Part shown: in pieces, positions 8,253-15,766 of the stretch
Position numbering within the stretch: the first letter of the stretch is position 1
Layout: each line of letters begins with the position of its first letter
Source of the DNA: Cryobacterium psychrotolerans
Lineage (GTDB): Bacteria; Actinomycetota; Actinomycetes; Actinomycetales; Microbacteriaceae
Length of the DNA stretch: 64,000 nucleotides
Direction: 5' to 3'
Assembly (NCBI RefSeq): GCF_900101115.1
Contig: NZ_FNFU01000004.1
Location: forward strand, 1-64,000
Notes under the pieces: generated by a model
Seen by the model: only the letters and a program-made list of their open reading frames with translations
What the model was told of the DNA's origin: nothing
Database searches by the model: none
Made by a program: the position numbers and the translations under genes

Positions 8253-9122
8253 ATGACGCTCCCCACCCAGGACACCGTTGTGCTCTACCCGTCCGGGTCG
8301 GTGCGTAACGCAGCCACGGTCCTCCATGTCGAGGTGCTGCCCGGCGGGCGGGTGGCCGTGCTGCTCGACGCCACGAGCGTGCACCCCGTCGACGCCGGCT
8401 GGCCCGACCAGGGCGCCGACGCGGCCGTGCTGCGGATCGGGGAGATCGACCACACCGTCGTGGACGCCATCGTGGGGGCAACCGACGGGGCCGAACTGCA
8501 CCTGGGCCGGGACATCCCGGTCGGCAAGGGCACCGAGGGCTGGGCGTTTGTCGTGGTGCACGTGCTGGAGAGCGGCGCCCTGGCGGCCGAGGGCGACCCG
8601 GTGCGCGTGTCCGTGGATGCCGGCGCCCGGCTGCGCACGTCGGCCGGCCACACCGGCTGCCACGTGGCCTCGCTCGCGCTCAACCGCGCCGTCGCCGACC
8701 GCTGGAAGAAGGAGATCCGCGCCGACGGCCTCGGCAACCCCGACTTCGACGGGGTGGCCATCGACGTCTCCCTCATCCGCGAGAACGGATCGACCGATAC
8801 CTACCGTCTCGGCAAGTCCCTGCGTAAGAAGGGCTTCGTCACGGAGGGCCTGGCCGACGACCTGGCCCAGGTGCAGGACGCGATCAACGCGGCCCTGGCC
8901 GGCTGGGTCGCCTCGGGCGCCGCCGTGCGGATTGAGCGCGACGGCGATCTGCTCACCGACCGCCGGTACTGGGTCTGCGAACTGCCGGAGCAGACCGTGC
9001 GGATCCCCTGCGGCGGCACGCACGTGGACTCGCTGGCCGAGCTCGGCGCGCCGCAGGTGCTGCTGTCACTGTCGGAGGTGGACGGCACCAGCGTCCTGAC
9101 GATGGAGACCAGCGTCGGCTGA
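8253..9122 (+). CDS. AlaX-like / alanyl-tRNA editing domain protein
   Basis: A 289-residue protein related to the second-additional-domain (SAD) editing module of alanyl- and threonyl-tRNA synthetases. The zinc ligands are present: HTGCH (His133, His137) and, near residue 253, CGGTHV. Free-standing proteins of this kind hydrolyse mischarged Ser- or Gly-tRNA(Ala). The central region WKKEIRADGLGNPDFDG is not typical of small AlaX forms, so the substrate may differ. I took the ATG at 8253, preceded by AAAGAAAGG; an upstream GTG at 8184 lies inside the terminator stem and is rejected. Confidence 0.82.
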   Translation: MTLPTQDTVVLYPSGSVRNAATVLHVEVLPGGRVAVLLDATSVHPVDAGWPDQGADAAVLRIGEIDHTVVDAIVGATDGAELHLGRDIPVGKGTEGWAFVVVHVLESGALAAEGDPVRVSVDAGARLRTSAGHTGCHVASLALNRAVADRWKKEIRADGLGNPDFDGVAIDVSLIRENGSTDTYRLGKSLRKKGFVTEGLADDLAQVQDAINAALAGWVASGAAVRIERDGDLLTDRRYWVCELPEQTVRIPCGGTHVDSLAELGAPQVLLSLSEVDGTSVLTMETSVG

Positions 9123-9128
9123 ACTCCC

Positions 9129-9911
9129 TCAGTCGGCTGAGCTGCCTCGGTCGACGAGGATCGCGTCCACCGGTTCGTCGCCGCGGATCTCGCGCAGCAG
9201 CTCCACGATCCGGTCGACGACGGCCATCGAGATGCCGGCACAGACAATGCTGTGCGGTCCGAGTTCACCGAGCCCGCCGGCGCGCACCCGGATGACCTCC
9301 CAGCCGACTTCGCCGAGCGCGGCGTCCTTCTCCCGGTCGGACGCCTCCTTCAGCCCGCGGTGTGCCGTGCCGTCCCGGCCGGGGTCGTCGTACTCAATCG
9401 CGACCTTGAGCGCGGGAATGATGATGTCCGGCCAGACCTCGGGCTTGCCGTAGAAGGTGCGGCTGATCCGAACGGCGTTGACCCGGTGCGGCAGACGGAT
9501 GCGCTCGGCCAGCAGCATCCGCAGCCGCTGCTCGGTCATGGACGTTCGTGTCTTCAGCCCCGGTTTCATGAACGGGATGCCGCCCTCGAACCGTGCGGAC
9601 GGCGCCTGCGCGTTCGCCCGGCACTTCGGGCAACCGGGCCCGGTGAGCGCCTCACGGACGCTCGCCTCGAACCGGGAATGCCCGCGTTCGCAGATCCACT
9701 CGTAGGAGGCCCCGATGCGGGTTTCGGCCGCGAGGGCCGCGCGACCGCCGGGGGCCACTTTCCGCAGCAGCTGAGCGCGGCGGCGTTTCGTCTCGGCCAG
9801 GAGCATGCAGAGCGGGCAGTCACGCTGGAGGGTGATCCTCGCCTCGCCCGGCGGGGCACCGTGCCCGCAGCGAAAACGGACGCTGCTGCCCTGGTTCGCA
9901 CCATCGCCCAT
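9129..9911 (-). CDS. Zinc-ribbon protein with Vsr/DUF559-like nuclease fold
   Basis: A 260-residue protein. The N-terminus has two Cys-rich zinc-ribbon units (CGHG...CPLC, then CERGH...CPKC). The C-terminal half from about residue 125 looks like a very-short-patch-repair or DUF559-type endonuclease fold: WPDIIIPALKVAIEYDDP gives the D...ExD part of a PD-(D/E)xK site, followed by SDREKDAALGEVGWEVIRV. This predicts DNA binding and possibly strand cleavage. The true start is taken as the ATG at 9911; upstream codons overlap the divergent thioesterase gene. There is no methyltransferase beside it, so it is not an obvious restriction system. Confidence 0.7.
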   Translation of the reverse strand: MGDGANQGSSVRFRCGHGAPPGEARITLQRDCPLCMLLAETKRRRAQLLRKVAPGGRAALAAETRIGASYEWICERGHSRFEASVREALTGPGCPKCRANAQAPSARFEGGIPFMKPGLKTRTSMTEQRLRMLLAERIRLPHRVNAVRISRTFYGKPEVWPDIIIPALKVAIEYDDPGRDGTAHRGLKEASDREKDAALGEVGWEVIRVRAGGLGELGPHSIVCAGISMAVVDRIVELLREIRGDEPVDAILVDRGSSAD

Positions 9912-10062
9912 GCCTGCCCTCCTCCTGTCTGCATCCACGCTAATCACGTCCACCGACATCCGCGGGGACGGCGCGTCACACCCGCCCGCGGGGCTGCCGG
10001 ATGTGCGATTCTGGGACCGGGACCGGACAGAGAGCACCCGGCCGCCCAGAGTTGGAGTTCCC

Positions 10063-11088
10063 GTGACGATCCCCGAGCCCGCCGCCGCCACCGTCCCCGA
10101 GCCCGCCGCCCAGCCCGAGCCCGAGCCCGAGCAGAGCGACCGCATCACCCTGCGGTTCATGGCCAATCCGCAGGATGTCGCCGCATCCGGCACCACGGTG
10201 GCCGCCGGCAGCGTACTCGAGTGGATCGACAAGGCCGGCTACGCCTGCGCCGTCGGCTGGAGCGCCTCCTACTGCGTCACCGCGTACGTCGGCAACGTCC
10301 ATTTCACGCGGCCGATCGAGCCGGGCAGGCTTGTCGAGGTGCACGCCAGGATCATCCACACCGGCCGCACGAGCATGCACGTGCTGGTCACGGTGGAGAC
10401 GACGGATGTCCGCGAGCGGCGGTACACGCCGGCGACACACTGCATTCTCGTCTTCGTGGCCATGGACGACGCCCGCCGCCCGCGCGAGGTCCCCGAGTGG
10501 CGCCCGCGCTCGGCGGCCGACGAGGCGCTGCAGCGGAACGCGAGGGAACGGCTCGAACCGCGCCGGCGCATCCAGGCCGCCATGCGCGACCAGCTCTATT
10601 CGGACGAGGGCACGACCCCCAGCACAGTCTTCCGCTTCCTGGCTGCGCCCGGCGACGTGAACTGGGGCGGCAAGGCTCACGGCGGAACGGTCATGCGCTG
10701 GATCGACGAGGCGGCCTACGCCTGCGCGGCGAGCTGGAGCTCTGAGGCAGCGGTGGCGGTGTACTCGGGCGGCATCCATTTCTACCGCCCGATCCGGATC
10801 GGCGACATCGTCGAGGTGGATGCCCGGCTCATCCATACCGGACCGCGCAGCATGCACATCAGCATCCGGGTACGCTCCGGGAGCCCCCGCACCCCGCACG
10901 ACCTGCAGCTCACCACCCAGTGCATGAGCATCTTTGTCTCCCGCGGGGCGGACGGCGGCGCGGAGCCGGTGCGCTCGCTCCCCCTCGCCAGCGCGGAGGA
11001 CGAGCGCCTCGACGCCCACGCCCGGGCGCTGATCGCGATGCGCGCCGACCTCCCGACCCTGCCCGTGGGCCTCGCGCACACCCCCTAA
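10063..11088 (+). CDS. Acyl-CoA thioesterase, tandem hotdog domains
   Basis: A 341-residue protein made of two hotdog-fold thioesterase domains in tandem (about residues 26-160 and 190-320). Each repeats the same elements: GTTVAAGSVLEWIDKAGYAC and GGTVMRWIDEAAYAC, then IHFxRPI, then RLIHTG or RIIHTGRTSMH. This is the acyl-CoA hydrolase (ACOT7/YciA-like) arrangement, in which one chain forms the dimer that YciA makes from two. A Pro/Glu-rich N-terminal tail precedes it. I chose the GTG at 10063 (GGAG about 7 nt upstream); the frame stays open further upstream, but that part crosses the divergent gene. Confidence 0.85.
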   Translation: MTIPEPAAATVPEPAAQPEPEPEQSDRITLRFMANPQDVAASGTTVAAGSVLEWIDKAGYACAVGWSASYCVTAYVGNVHFTRPIEPGRLVEVHARIIHTGRTSMHVLVTVETTDVRERRYTPATHCILVFVAMDDARRPREVPEWRPRSAADEALQRNARERLEPRRRIQAAMRDQLYSDEGTTPSTVFRFLAAPGDVNWGGKAHGGTVMRWIDEAAYACAASWSSEAAVAVYSGGIHFYRPIRIGDIVEVDARLIHTGPRSMHISIRVRSGSPRTPHDLQLTTQCMSIFVSRGADGGAEPVRSLPLASAEDERLDAHARALIAMRADLPTLPVGLAHTP

Positions 11089-11111
11089 AGCGAACGCCAC
11101 CCGCCTCCACG

Positions 11112-11170
11112 CTGAGTTGCGGACAAAGTACCTTCAATTTCCCAACGAAGGTACTTTTTCCGCATCTCAG
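11112..11170. repeat. Long imperfect inverted repeat (24-bp arms)
   Basis: Arms at 11112-11135 and 11147-11170 match at 22 of 24 positions, with an 11-nt loop. The inner 11 bp (AAAGTACCTTC/GAAGGTACTTT) are perfect and followed by T residues, so it could terminate the thioesterase gene 24 bp upstream. It is longer and less GC-rich than the usual terminators here. No second copy was seen in the window. Confidence 0.75.
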
Positions 11171-11185
11171 CCAGGGCTTAAACCG

Positions 11186-11215
11186 GGAAGGGCCCGCCTT
11201 GCGGCGGGCCCTTCC
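11186..11215 (-). terminator. Terminator-like hairpin downstream of tRNA-Ala
   Basis: A perfect 13-bp GC-rich stem (GGAAGGGCCCGCC/GGCGGGCCCTTCC) with a TTGC loop. It lies 11 bp past the tRNA-Ala 3' end in that gene's direction, and also downstream of the thioesterase on the other strand. The T-tract is weak, so it may act in both directions. Confidence 0.7.
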
Positions 11216-11226
11216 TCAAACAGCGG

Positions 11227-11299
11227 TGGAGCTAAGGAGATTCGAACTCCTGACCTCCTCGATGCGAACGAGGCGCGCTACCAGCTGCGCCATAGCCCC
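11227..11299 (-). tRNA. tRNA-Ala (anticodon CGC)
   Basis: A full cloverleaf of 73 nt without encoded CCA. The acceptor GGGGCTA pairs with TAGCTCC and includes the G3:U70 wobble that identifies alanine tRNAs. The D stem is GCGC/GCGC. The anticodon stem CCTCG/CGAGG encloses the loop TTCGCAT, anticodon CGC (reads GCG codons). The T stem AGGAG/CTCCT carries TTCGAAT. The discriminator base is A. Confidence 0.96.
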
Positions 11300-11366
11300 C
11301 GACTGCTACTGAAGAATATCATGCACGCGCGGGTGGTGTGTGCCGCGGTCGGGTCGGCTGGGTCGG

Positions 11367-12317
11367 CTATCCGACGGCCCGACGGCGACGCAACACGGCG
11401 TCGAGGTCGGTCATGCCGGGTTCGGTCTCGCCGACGACGCCCATCGAGGCGAATCGGTTCGGCGCCGAGGTGCCGGCGGAAGCCGGCTGGGCGGCGGGGC
11501 GCGCGGCGGCCGGGCGGGAGATCGGGGTGACGGCGGCGGCGATCCGGGCGGCCCGGAGGGCGAGCTCGGATTCGGCGGCCGCCTTGCGCAGCTCGGCCGC
11601 GGCATCCACCGACGCCATCGCGGTCTGCGCGATCGAGCCCCGGGACAGGTGCAGGGGGCGCGGAAGGGGCTGCGGAGTCCAGGTGGGGTTGGCCACCGGG
11701 GCCTCGTCGAAGTGCACGGGTTCGAAGCGTTGTGCCGTGAGGGATGTCGCGATCGGCGCCCGGGCGAACACCCGGGCCGCACGGGCGATTCGGGCCAGCC
11801 GGGACAACGAGCCGAACGCCAGGGCGACGGCGATAGCGCCGAAGCCGAGCACGGTCCACGAACCGGCCACCAGGGCGGTGACCGCGCCGACCACCAGCGA
11901 GACGAGTCCGGACAGGAGCACGAGGGAACTGAGCGCGCGCCACCTGCGCAGCCGCCGGAGGGCGAGCGCGGGCGACCCCGCCGAAGCGGAAGCGGAAGCC
12001 GACCGGGCGAGGCCGGCCGCGCGCCGCGCCGCAGCGGCGGCATCCACCGCCTGCTTCGACTCCGCACGGGCATCGTCTTCGGCCCGGGCGAGGAGTTTCT
12101 GCTGGGCGGAGACCGTGCGCGCGTTCGCCTCCAGCCGAACCTGCTGGGGAACTTCGGCGGTTTCGGCCATGATTCGCAGCGTCTGCTGCAGCCGAACGGC
12201 GTTGCGCTCCACGGCGAGGTACTGGCGACGACGGGACCAGGTCGGCATCAGATAGGTCACCCAGAGGGTGGCGGCGACCGCCACCATCACTCCACCGCCC
12301 AGCGCCTCGCTACTCAT
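11367..12317 (-). CDS. Conserved membrane protein of unknown function
   Basis: A 316-residue protein. An N-terminal hydrophobic segment (about residues 5-22) is followed by a basic SRRRQYLAVERNAVRLQQTLRI helix. A long Ala-rich, probably coiled-coil stretch leads to two membrane helices at about 125-170 (SSLVLLSGLVSLVVG, VAGSWTVLGFGAIAVALAF). The cytoplasmic tail is Ala/Pro-rich and ends DLDAVLRRRRAVG. I recognise it as a type found in Microbacteriaceae and often mislabelled as a large exoprotein, but no domain suggests a function. The start is the ATG at 12317. Confidence 0.75.
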   Translation of the reverse strand: MSSEALGGGVMVAVAATLWVTYLMPTWSRRRQYLAVERNAVRLQQTLRIMAETAEVPQQVRLEANARTVSAQQKLLARAEDDARAESKQAVDAAAAARRAAGLARSASASASAGSPALALRRLRRWRALSSLVLLSGLVSLVVGAVTALVAGSWTVLGFGAIAVALAFGSLSRLARIARAARVFARAPIATSLTAQRFEPVHFDEAPVANPTWTPQPLPRPLHLSRGSIAQTAMASVDAAAELRKAAAESELALRAARIAAAVTPISRPAAARPAAQPASAGTSAPNRFASMGVVGETEPGMTDLDAVLRRRRAVG

Positions 12318-12370
12318 GGTCACTACGGTATGAGCGCGGAGCACCACCGGGCATGATTACCAAGGGTGTG

Positions 12371-13030
12371 TCACCGCCCAATGATGGGCAAGGGCTGCGC
12401 GGCGGCGGCGAGATCCGCCGGCGACACCATGGCCGCATCCTCGGGCACGAGCCCGGCGCGCCAACGGCGCAACACACCCTCCGGCAGTTCCTCGGCGACG
12501 AGGCCGAAGCAGAAATGGTCGCGCCAGTCCCCGTTGATGTGGATGAAGCGGCGCCGGAGCCCCTCGTACCGGAATCCGAGCTTCTCGACCACGCGCAGCG
12601 ACGGAGCGTTCTCCGGTCGGATGCAGATTTCCATCCGGTGCAGGCCCAGTTCGGTGAAACAGTAGTCGGTGGCCAGGGCGACCGCCGCCGGCGTGATCGA
12701 TTTGCCGGCGAATTCCTTGCCCGCCCAGTACCCGATCGTGGCCGACGACAGCGAGCCCCAGGTGATCGACGACACGTTCAGCTGCCCGGCGATCTGCCCG
12801 TCGTACTCGACGATGAACGGCAGGCCGTGCCCGGCCCGGGCGTTGAGCAGCAGGTTCCGGATGCTCGCGCGGGTGTCGAAGGACATCGGCGCGTACGGGT
12901 TGGTCGCTTCCCAGGCGCGCAGCCACGCCCGGTTCTCCAGGAGAACGCGCTCGAGGGCCCTGGCATCACGCACCCGGATCGGGCGCAGGGCGACGGGGCC
13001 CTCGTGGAGCGTCGGGATCGCGAGTGGCAC
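12371..13030 (-). CDS. GNAT acetyltransferase, RimJ/RimL-like
   Basis: A 219-residue acetyl-CoA-dependent N-acetyltransferase. It begins with the usual first strand (GPVALRPIRVRDARALERVL). The acetyl-CoA region lies around IGYWAGKEFAGKSITPAAV, and the C-terminal strand is IRPENAPSLRVVEKLGFRYE, all in the RimJ/RimL order. RimJ enzymes acetylate the N-terminus of ribosomal protein S5; many paralogues modify other proteins or small amines, so the target here is open. It sits downstream of galU on the same strand, separated by about 60 bp. Confidence 0.86.
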   Translation of the reverse strand: MPLAIPTLHEGPVALRPIRVRDARALERVLLENRAWLRAWEATNPYAPMSFDTRASIRNLLLNARAGHGLPFIVEYDGQIAGQLNVSSITWGSLSSATIGYWAGKEFAGKSITPAAVALATDYCFTELGLHRMEICIRPENAPSLRVVEKLGFRYEGLRRRFIHINGDWRDHFCFGLVAEELPEGVLRRWRAGLVPEDAAMVSPADLAAAAQPLPIIGR

Positions 13031-13091
13031 TGCTTGCCTGTCTAGTCGTGGGCCGCGGCCCGGTGGTTTGCGCCCACTGTAGTCGTCTGGC

Positions 13092-13985
13092 CTAGCTCAT
13101 GCGGCCGGCGAAATCGCGCAGCCAGGGGCGAAGGTCCGGACCCAGGTCGTCGCGATCCACGGCGAGCTGGATGATGGCCTTGATGTAGTCGAGCCGGTCG
13201 CCCGTGTCGTAGCGTCGGCCGCGGAAAATCACGCCGTACACTCCCCCGGTCTCCTCCGGGGTGATAGCCATTTCCTGCAGCGCGTCGGTGAGCTGGATTT
13301 CGTTTCCCTTGCCCGGCTTGGTGTGCTCGAGCACGTCGAACACCTCCGGCCGGAGCACGTAGCGCCCGATGATGGCGAGGTTCGAAGGGGCGTCGGCGGC
13401 GCTGGGCTTCTCGACCAGGCCGGTCACGCGCACGACGTCGGGATCGTCGGTCTCTTCGATCGCGGCGGCACCATACATGTGGATCTGCGACGGGTCCACC
13501 TCCATCAAGGCGACAATGCTGGCGTTGCGCTTGTCCTGTTCGTGCAGCATCTTGCCCAGCAGCGGGTCGCGGGCGTCGATGATGTCGTCGCCGAGGAGAA
13601 CGGCGAAGGGTGCCCGGCCGACGTGCATCTTCGCGCGCAGGATGGCGTGGCCGAGGCCCAGGGGGTCGCCCTGGCGCACGTAGTGCATGTCGGCCAGATC
13701 GGTGGATTCGTTGACCTTGGCCAGTTTGGTCAGGTCACCCTTGCGTGCGAGCAGGTCTTCCAGCTCGGTCATCCGGTCGAAGTGGTTCTCGAGGGAGTTC
13801 TTGTTGCGTCCGGTGATCATCAGGACGTCGTGCAGCCCCGCCGCGACCGCCTCTTCGACGACGTACTGGATGGCCGGCTTGTCGACAACGGGCAGCATCT
13901 CCTTCGGCATCGCTTTGGTTGCCGGCAGGAATCGTGTGCCGAGTCCTGCTGCAGGAATGACGGCCTTGGTTATAGGGGTGCCCAT
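13092..13985 (-). CDS. galU: UTP--glucose-1-phosphate uridylyltransferase
   Basis: A 297-residue enzyme, the usual length for bacterial GalU. It makes UDP-glucose from UTP and glucose-1-phosphate for cell-wall and glycolipid sugars. The nucleotide-binding motif GLGTRFLPATKAMPKEMLP is near residue 13, and VEKP and IIGRYVLRPEVFDVL follow in the family order. The start is the ATG at 13985; the frame extends upstream but would cross the divergent 5-FTHF cyclo-ligase gene, whose ATG is only 33 bp away. The two genes therefore share a very short bidirectional promoter region. Confidence 0.95.
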   Translation of the reverse strand: MGTPITKAVIPAAGLGTRFLPATKAMPKEMLPVVDKPAIQYVVEEAVAAGLHDVLMITGRNKNSLENHFDRMTELEDLLARKGDLTKLAKVNESTDLADMHYVRQGDPLGLGHAILRAKMHVGRAPFAVLLGDDIIDARDPLLGKMLHEQDKRNASIVALMEVDPSQIHMYGAAAIEETDDPDVVRVTGLVEKPSAADAPSNLAIIGRYVLRPEVFDVLEHTKPGKGNEIQLTDALQEMAITPEETGGVYGVIFRGRRYDTGDRLDYIKAIIQLAVDRDDLGPDLRPWLRDFAGRMS

Positions 13986-14018
13986 GGGGTCAAGGGTATC
14001 GGCATCTAGGATGACTTT

Positions 14019-14597
14019 ATGGACTCCGACATCCCTCACCGAAAGCGGGCGCTCCGCGCCGAGTTGCGGGAGCGCCGTCAGAACATGACTTCGGTCGAGC
14101 GAGAGGCCGCGACTGCGGGTCTCACCGAGAACCTGCAGAGCCTCGCCATCGACCTGTCGGCCCGGTCGATTTCGTGTTACCTCTCCTCCCGCACCGAACC
14201 CAATACCCGCCCCTTCGTGAACTGGGCGGAGGCCGACGGCATCCGTGTCCTGTTCCCGGTGTCGCGCGAAGACGGGCTGCTCGACTGGACCGTCGGAGAA
14301 GGCAATGGCGAGACGGAGGGCATCGCCGGGGTTCCGGAGGCCGCCGGCACGCTCCTCGGCCCGATCGCCATCAACGACGTCGACCTGATCATCGTTCCGG
14401 CGGCGGCCGTCGACAGCACCGGCATGCGGATGGGCTGGGGTCGCGGTTATTATGACAAGACCCTCGGCTCCATGGACAAGTGCCCCCCGGTGTACGCCGT
14501 CGTGTTCGACAACGAGTTCGTCGACGAGGTGCCCCGCGAGGTGCACGACCAGCCGGTCAACGGACTGGTCACCCCCACGAGAATCATCTCGTTCTAA
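14019..14597 (+). CDS. 5-formyltetrahydrofolate cyclo-ligase
   Basis: A 192-residue cytosolic enzyme that converts 5-formyl-THF to 5,10-methenyl-THF using ATP. The defining C-terminal motif GMRMGWGRGYYDK is near residue 137, and the N-terminal RKRALRAELRERR basic helix is typical. It is divergent from galU and 48 bp upstream of the FmdB-like gene on the same strand. The start at ATG 14019 gives a family-length protein. Confidence 0.93.
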   Translation: MDSDIPHRKRALRAELRERRQNMTSVEREAATAGLTENLQSLAIDLSARSISCYLSSRTEPNTRPFVNWAEADGIRVLFPVSREDGLLDWTVGEGNGETEGIAGVPEAAGTLLGPIAINDVDLIIVPAAAVDSTGMRMGWGRGYYDKTLGSMDKCPPVYAVVFDNEFVDEVPREVHDQPVNGLVTPTRIISF

Positions 14598-14645
14598 GAC
14601 CCCTGGCCAGCATTTCGCTCGCCGTTCCATCAGCTGGAGATTGAC

Positions 14646-15020
14646 GTGCCCACTTACTCGTACCGTTGCACGGAGTGCGACACCGCCTTCGACATCCAAC
14701 AGTCCTTCAGCGACAGCTCACTGACCGTGTGCCCCACCTGCCAGGGCAAGCTGCGCAAGGTGTATTCCGCGATCGGGGTGAGCTTCACCGGTTCCGGCTT
14801 CTACCGCAATGACGCCAGGGCGGAAGCCACTGCGTCCCGGGACACGAGGTCAGGCGCGAAGAAGGCGGCCGACAAGGCTCCGGAGAAGGCGTCCGAGAAG
14901 CCGGCGAAGGCTGCCGGCGAGAAGTCGTCGGCCGCGCCCGCCGCCACGCAGAGCAAGCCGTCCGCCAGTGTCTCGCCGACCACGTCGAGCACGGGCTCCT
15001 CTGCCCCGAAAAAACCGTAG
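14646..15020 (+). CDS. FmdB-family zinc-ribbon protein
   Basis: A 124-residue protein with a GTG start. The first 50 residues form the FmdB/CxxC-CxxC regulatory domain with zinc ligands Cys8, Cys11, Cys29 and Cys32. The rest is a low-complexity Ala/Lys/Ser/Pro tail without structure. Members of this family are small putative regulators; their target is not established. It ends 26 bp before mscL and is likely co-transcribed with it. Confidence 0.85.
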   Translation: MPTYSYRCTECDTAFDIQQSFSDSSLTVCPTCQGKLRKVYSAIGVSFTGSGFYRNDARAEATASRDTRSGAKKAADKAPEKASEKPAKAAGEKSSAAPAATQSKPSASVSPTTSSTGSSAPKKP

Positions 15021-15046
15021 TGGAACGCTTTGAGAGAGGTTCGATC

Positions 15047-15487
15047 ATGATCAAGGGCTTCAGGGACTTCATCATGCGCGGCAATGTGATCGACCTCGCG
15101 GTCGCCGTTGTCATTGGCGCGGCATTCACGGCGGTCGTGAATGCGATCGTGACGGGGATCTTCAACCCCCTGATCGCGACGCTCTTCAACGCCGAAAGCC
15201 TGGCCGAGTCCATGATCGTGGAGCTGCCGGGCGGGGCGAAGATGTCCTTCGGGCTCGTGCTCGCCGCGATCATCACCTTCCTGCTGATTGCGGCCGTGGT
15301 GTATTTCGTCTTCGTGCTCCCGCTCAACAAGATGAAGGAAGCCCAGGAGCGCCGCCGAGCCGCCGGCGTCCCTGCCGCCGCGGAAGCCGTCCCTGCGACC
15401 GAGCTCGACCTGCTCGCCGAGATCCGCGACCTCCTCGCGTCGAGCGCGAGCGAGGCCGCCAGCGAAGGCCCCAAGCACACGCTCTAA
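15047..15487 (+). CDS. mscL: Large-conductance mechanosensitive channel MscL
   Basis: A 146-residue homopentameric channel that opens under membrane tension to release solutes during osmotic downshock. The amphipathic N-terminus MIKGFRDFIMRGNVIDLAVA and first helix VVIGAAFTAVVNAIV are clear. The second helix FGLVLAAIITFLLIAAVVYFV is followed by the cytoplasmic PLNKMKEAQERR helix. The C-terminus ends with ELDLLAEIRDLLAS, the usual bundle. The ATG at 15047 is preceded by GAGAGAGG; the longer frame from 15020 is not the start. Confidence 0.95.
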   Translation: MIKGFRDFIMRGNVIDLAVAVVIGAAFTAVVNAIVTGIFNPLIATLFNAESLAESMIVELPGGAKMSFGLVLAAIITFLLIAAVVYFVFVLPLNKMKEAQERRRAAGVPAAAEAVPATELDLLAEIRDLLASSASEAASEGPKHTL

Positions 15488-15509
15488 CCAACGGGCCCGG
15501 CCCGACCGG

Positions 15510-15749
15510 CTACCAGTGCGGCGGGCGGTCCCGCCGGAGTCGGTCGTCGTTCGCGCCACGGGACCCCGACGCCGTGGGGGCAACGCCGCCCTCCTCGCGC
15601 TCGATCGGCACGTCCGGGCTCGGGTCCGTATTCGGCGCGGGCAGCAGTTTGGCGCGTCTCGCGCCGCGCTGGCGCACGATCGGCTGCCGGGGTGCGCCGG
15701 TCGTGCCGGCGCGCTCGTCCGCGCCACTGGTGTCGTCTTCAGCGCTCAT
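15510..15749 (-). CDS. Small hydrophilic protein ending in DRPPHW
   Basis: A 79-residue, charged, Pro/Arg-rich reading frame with no membrane segment. It ends with RLRRDRPPHW, a tail I associate with short actinobacterial proteins, which is the main reason to keep it. It lies between mscL (convergent) and the helicase-like gene and starts 17 bp before the latter's stop on the same strand. The function is unknown. It could be a chance frame in GC-rich DNA. Confidence 0.55.
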   Translation of the reverse strand: MSAEDDTSGADERAGTTGAPRQPIVRQRGARRAKLLPAPNTDPSPDVPIEREEGGVAPTASGSRGANDDRLRRDRPPHW

Positions 15750-15766
15750 GGGACAAGGCTAGCCCG

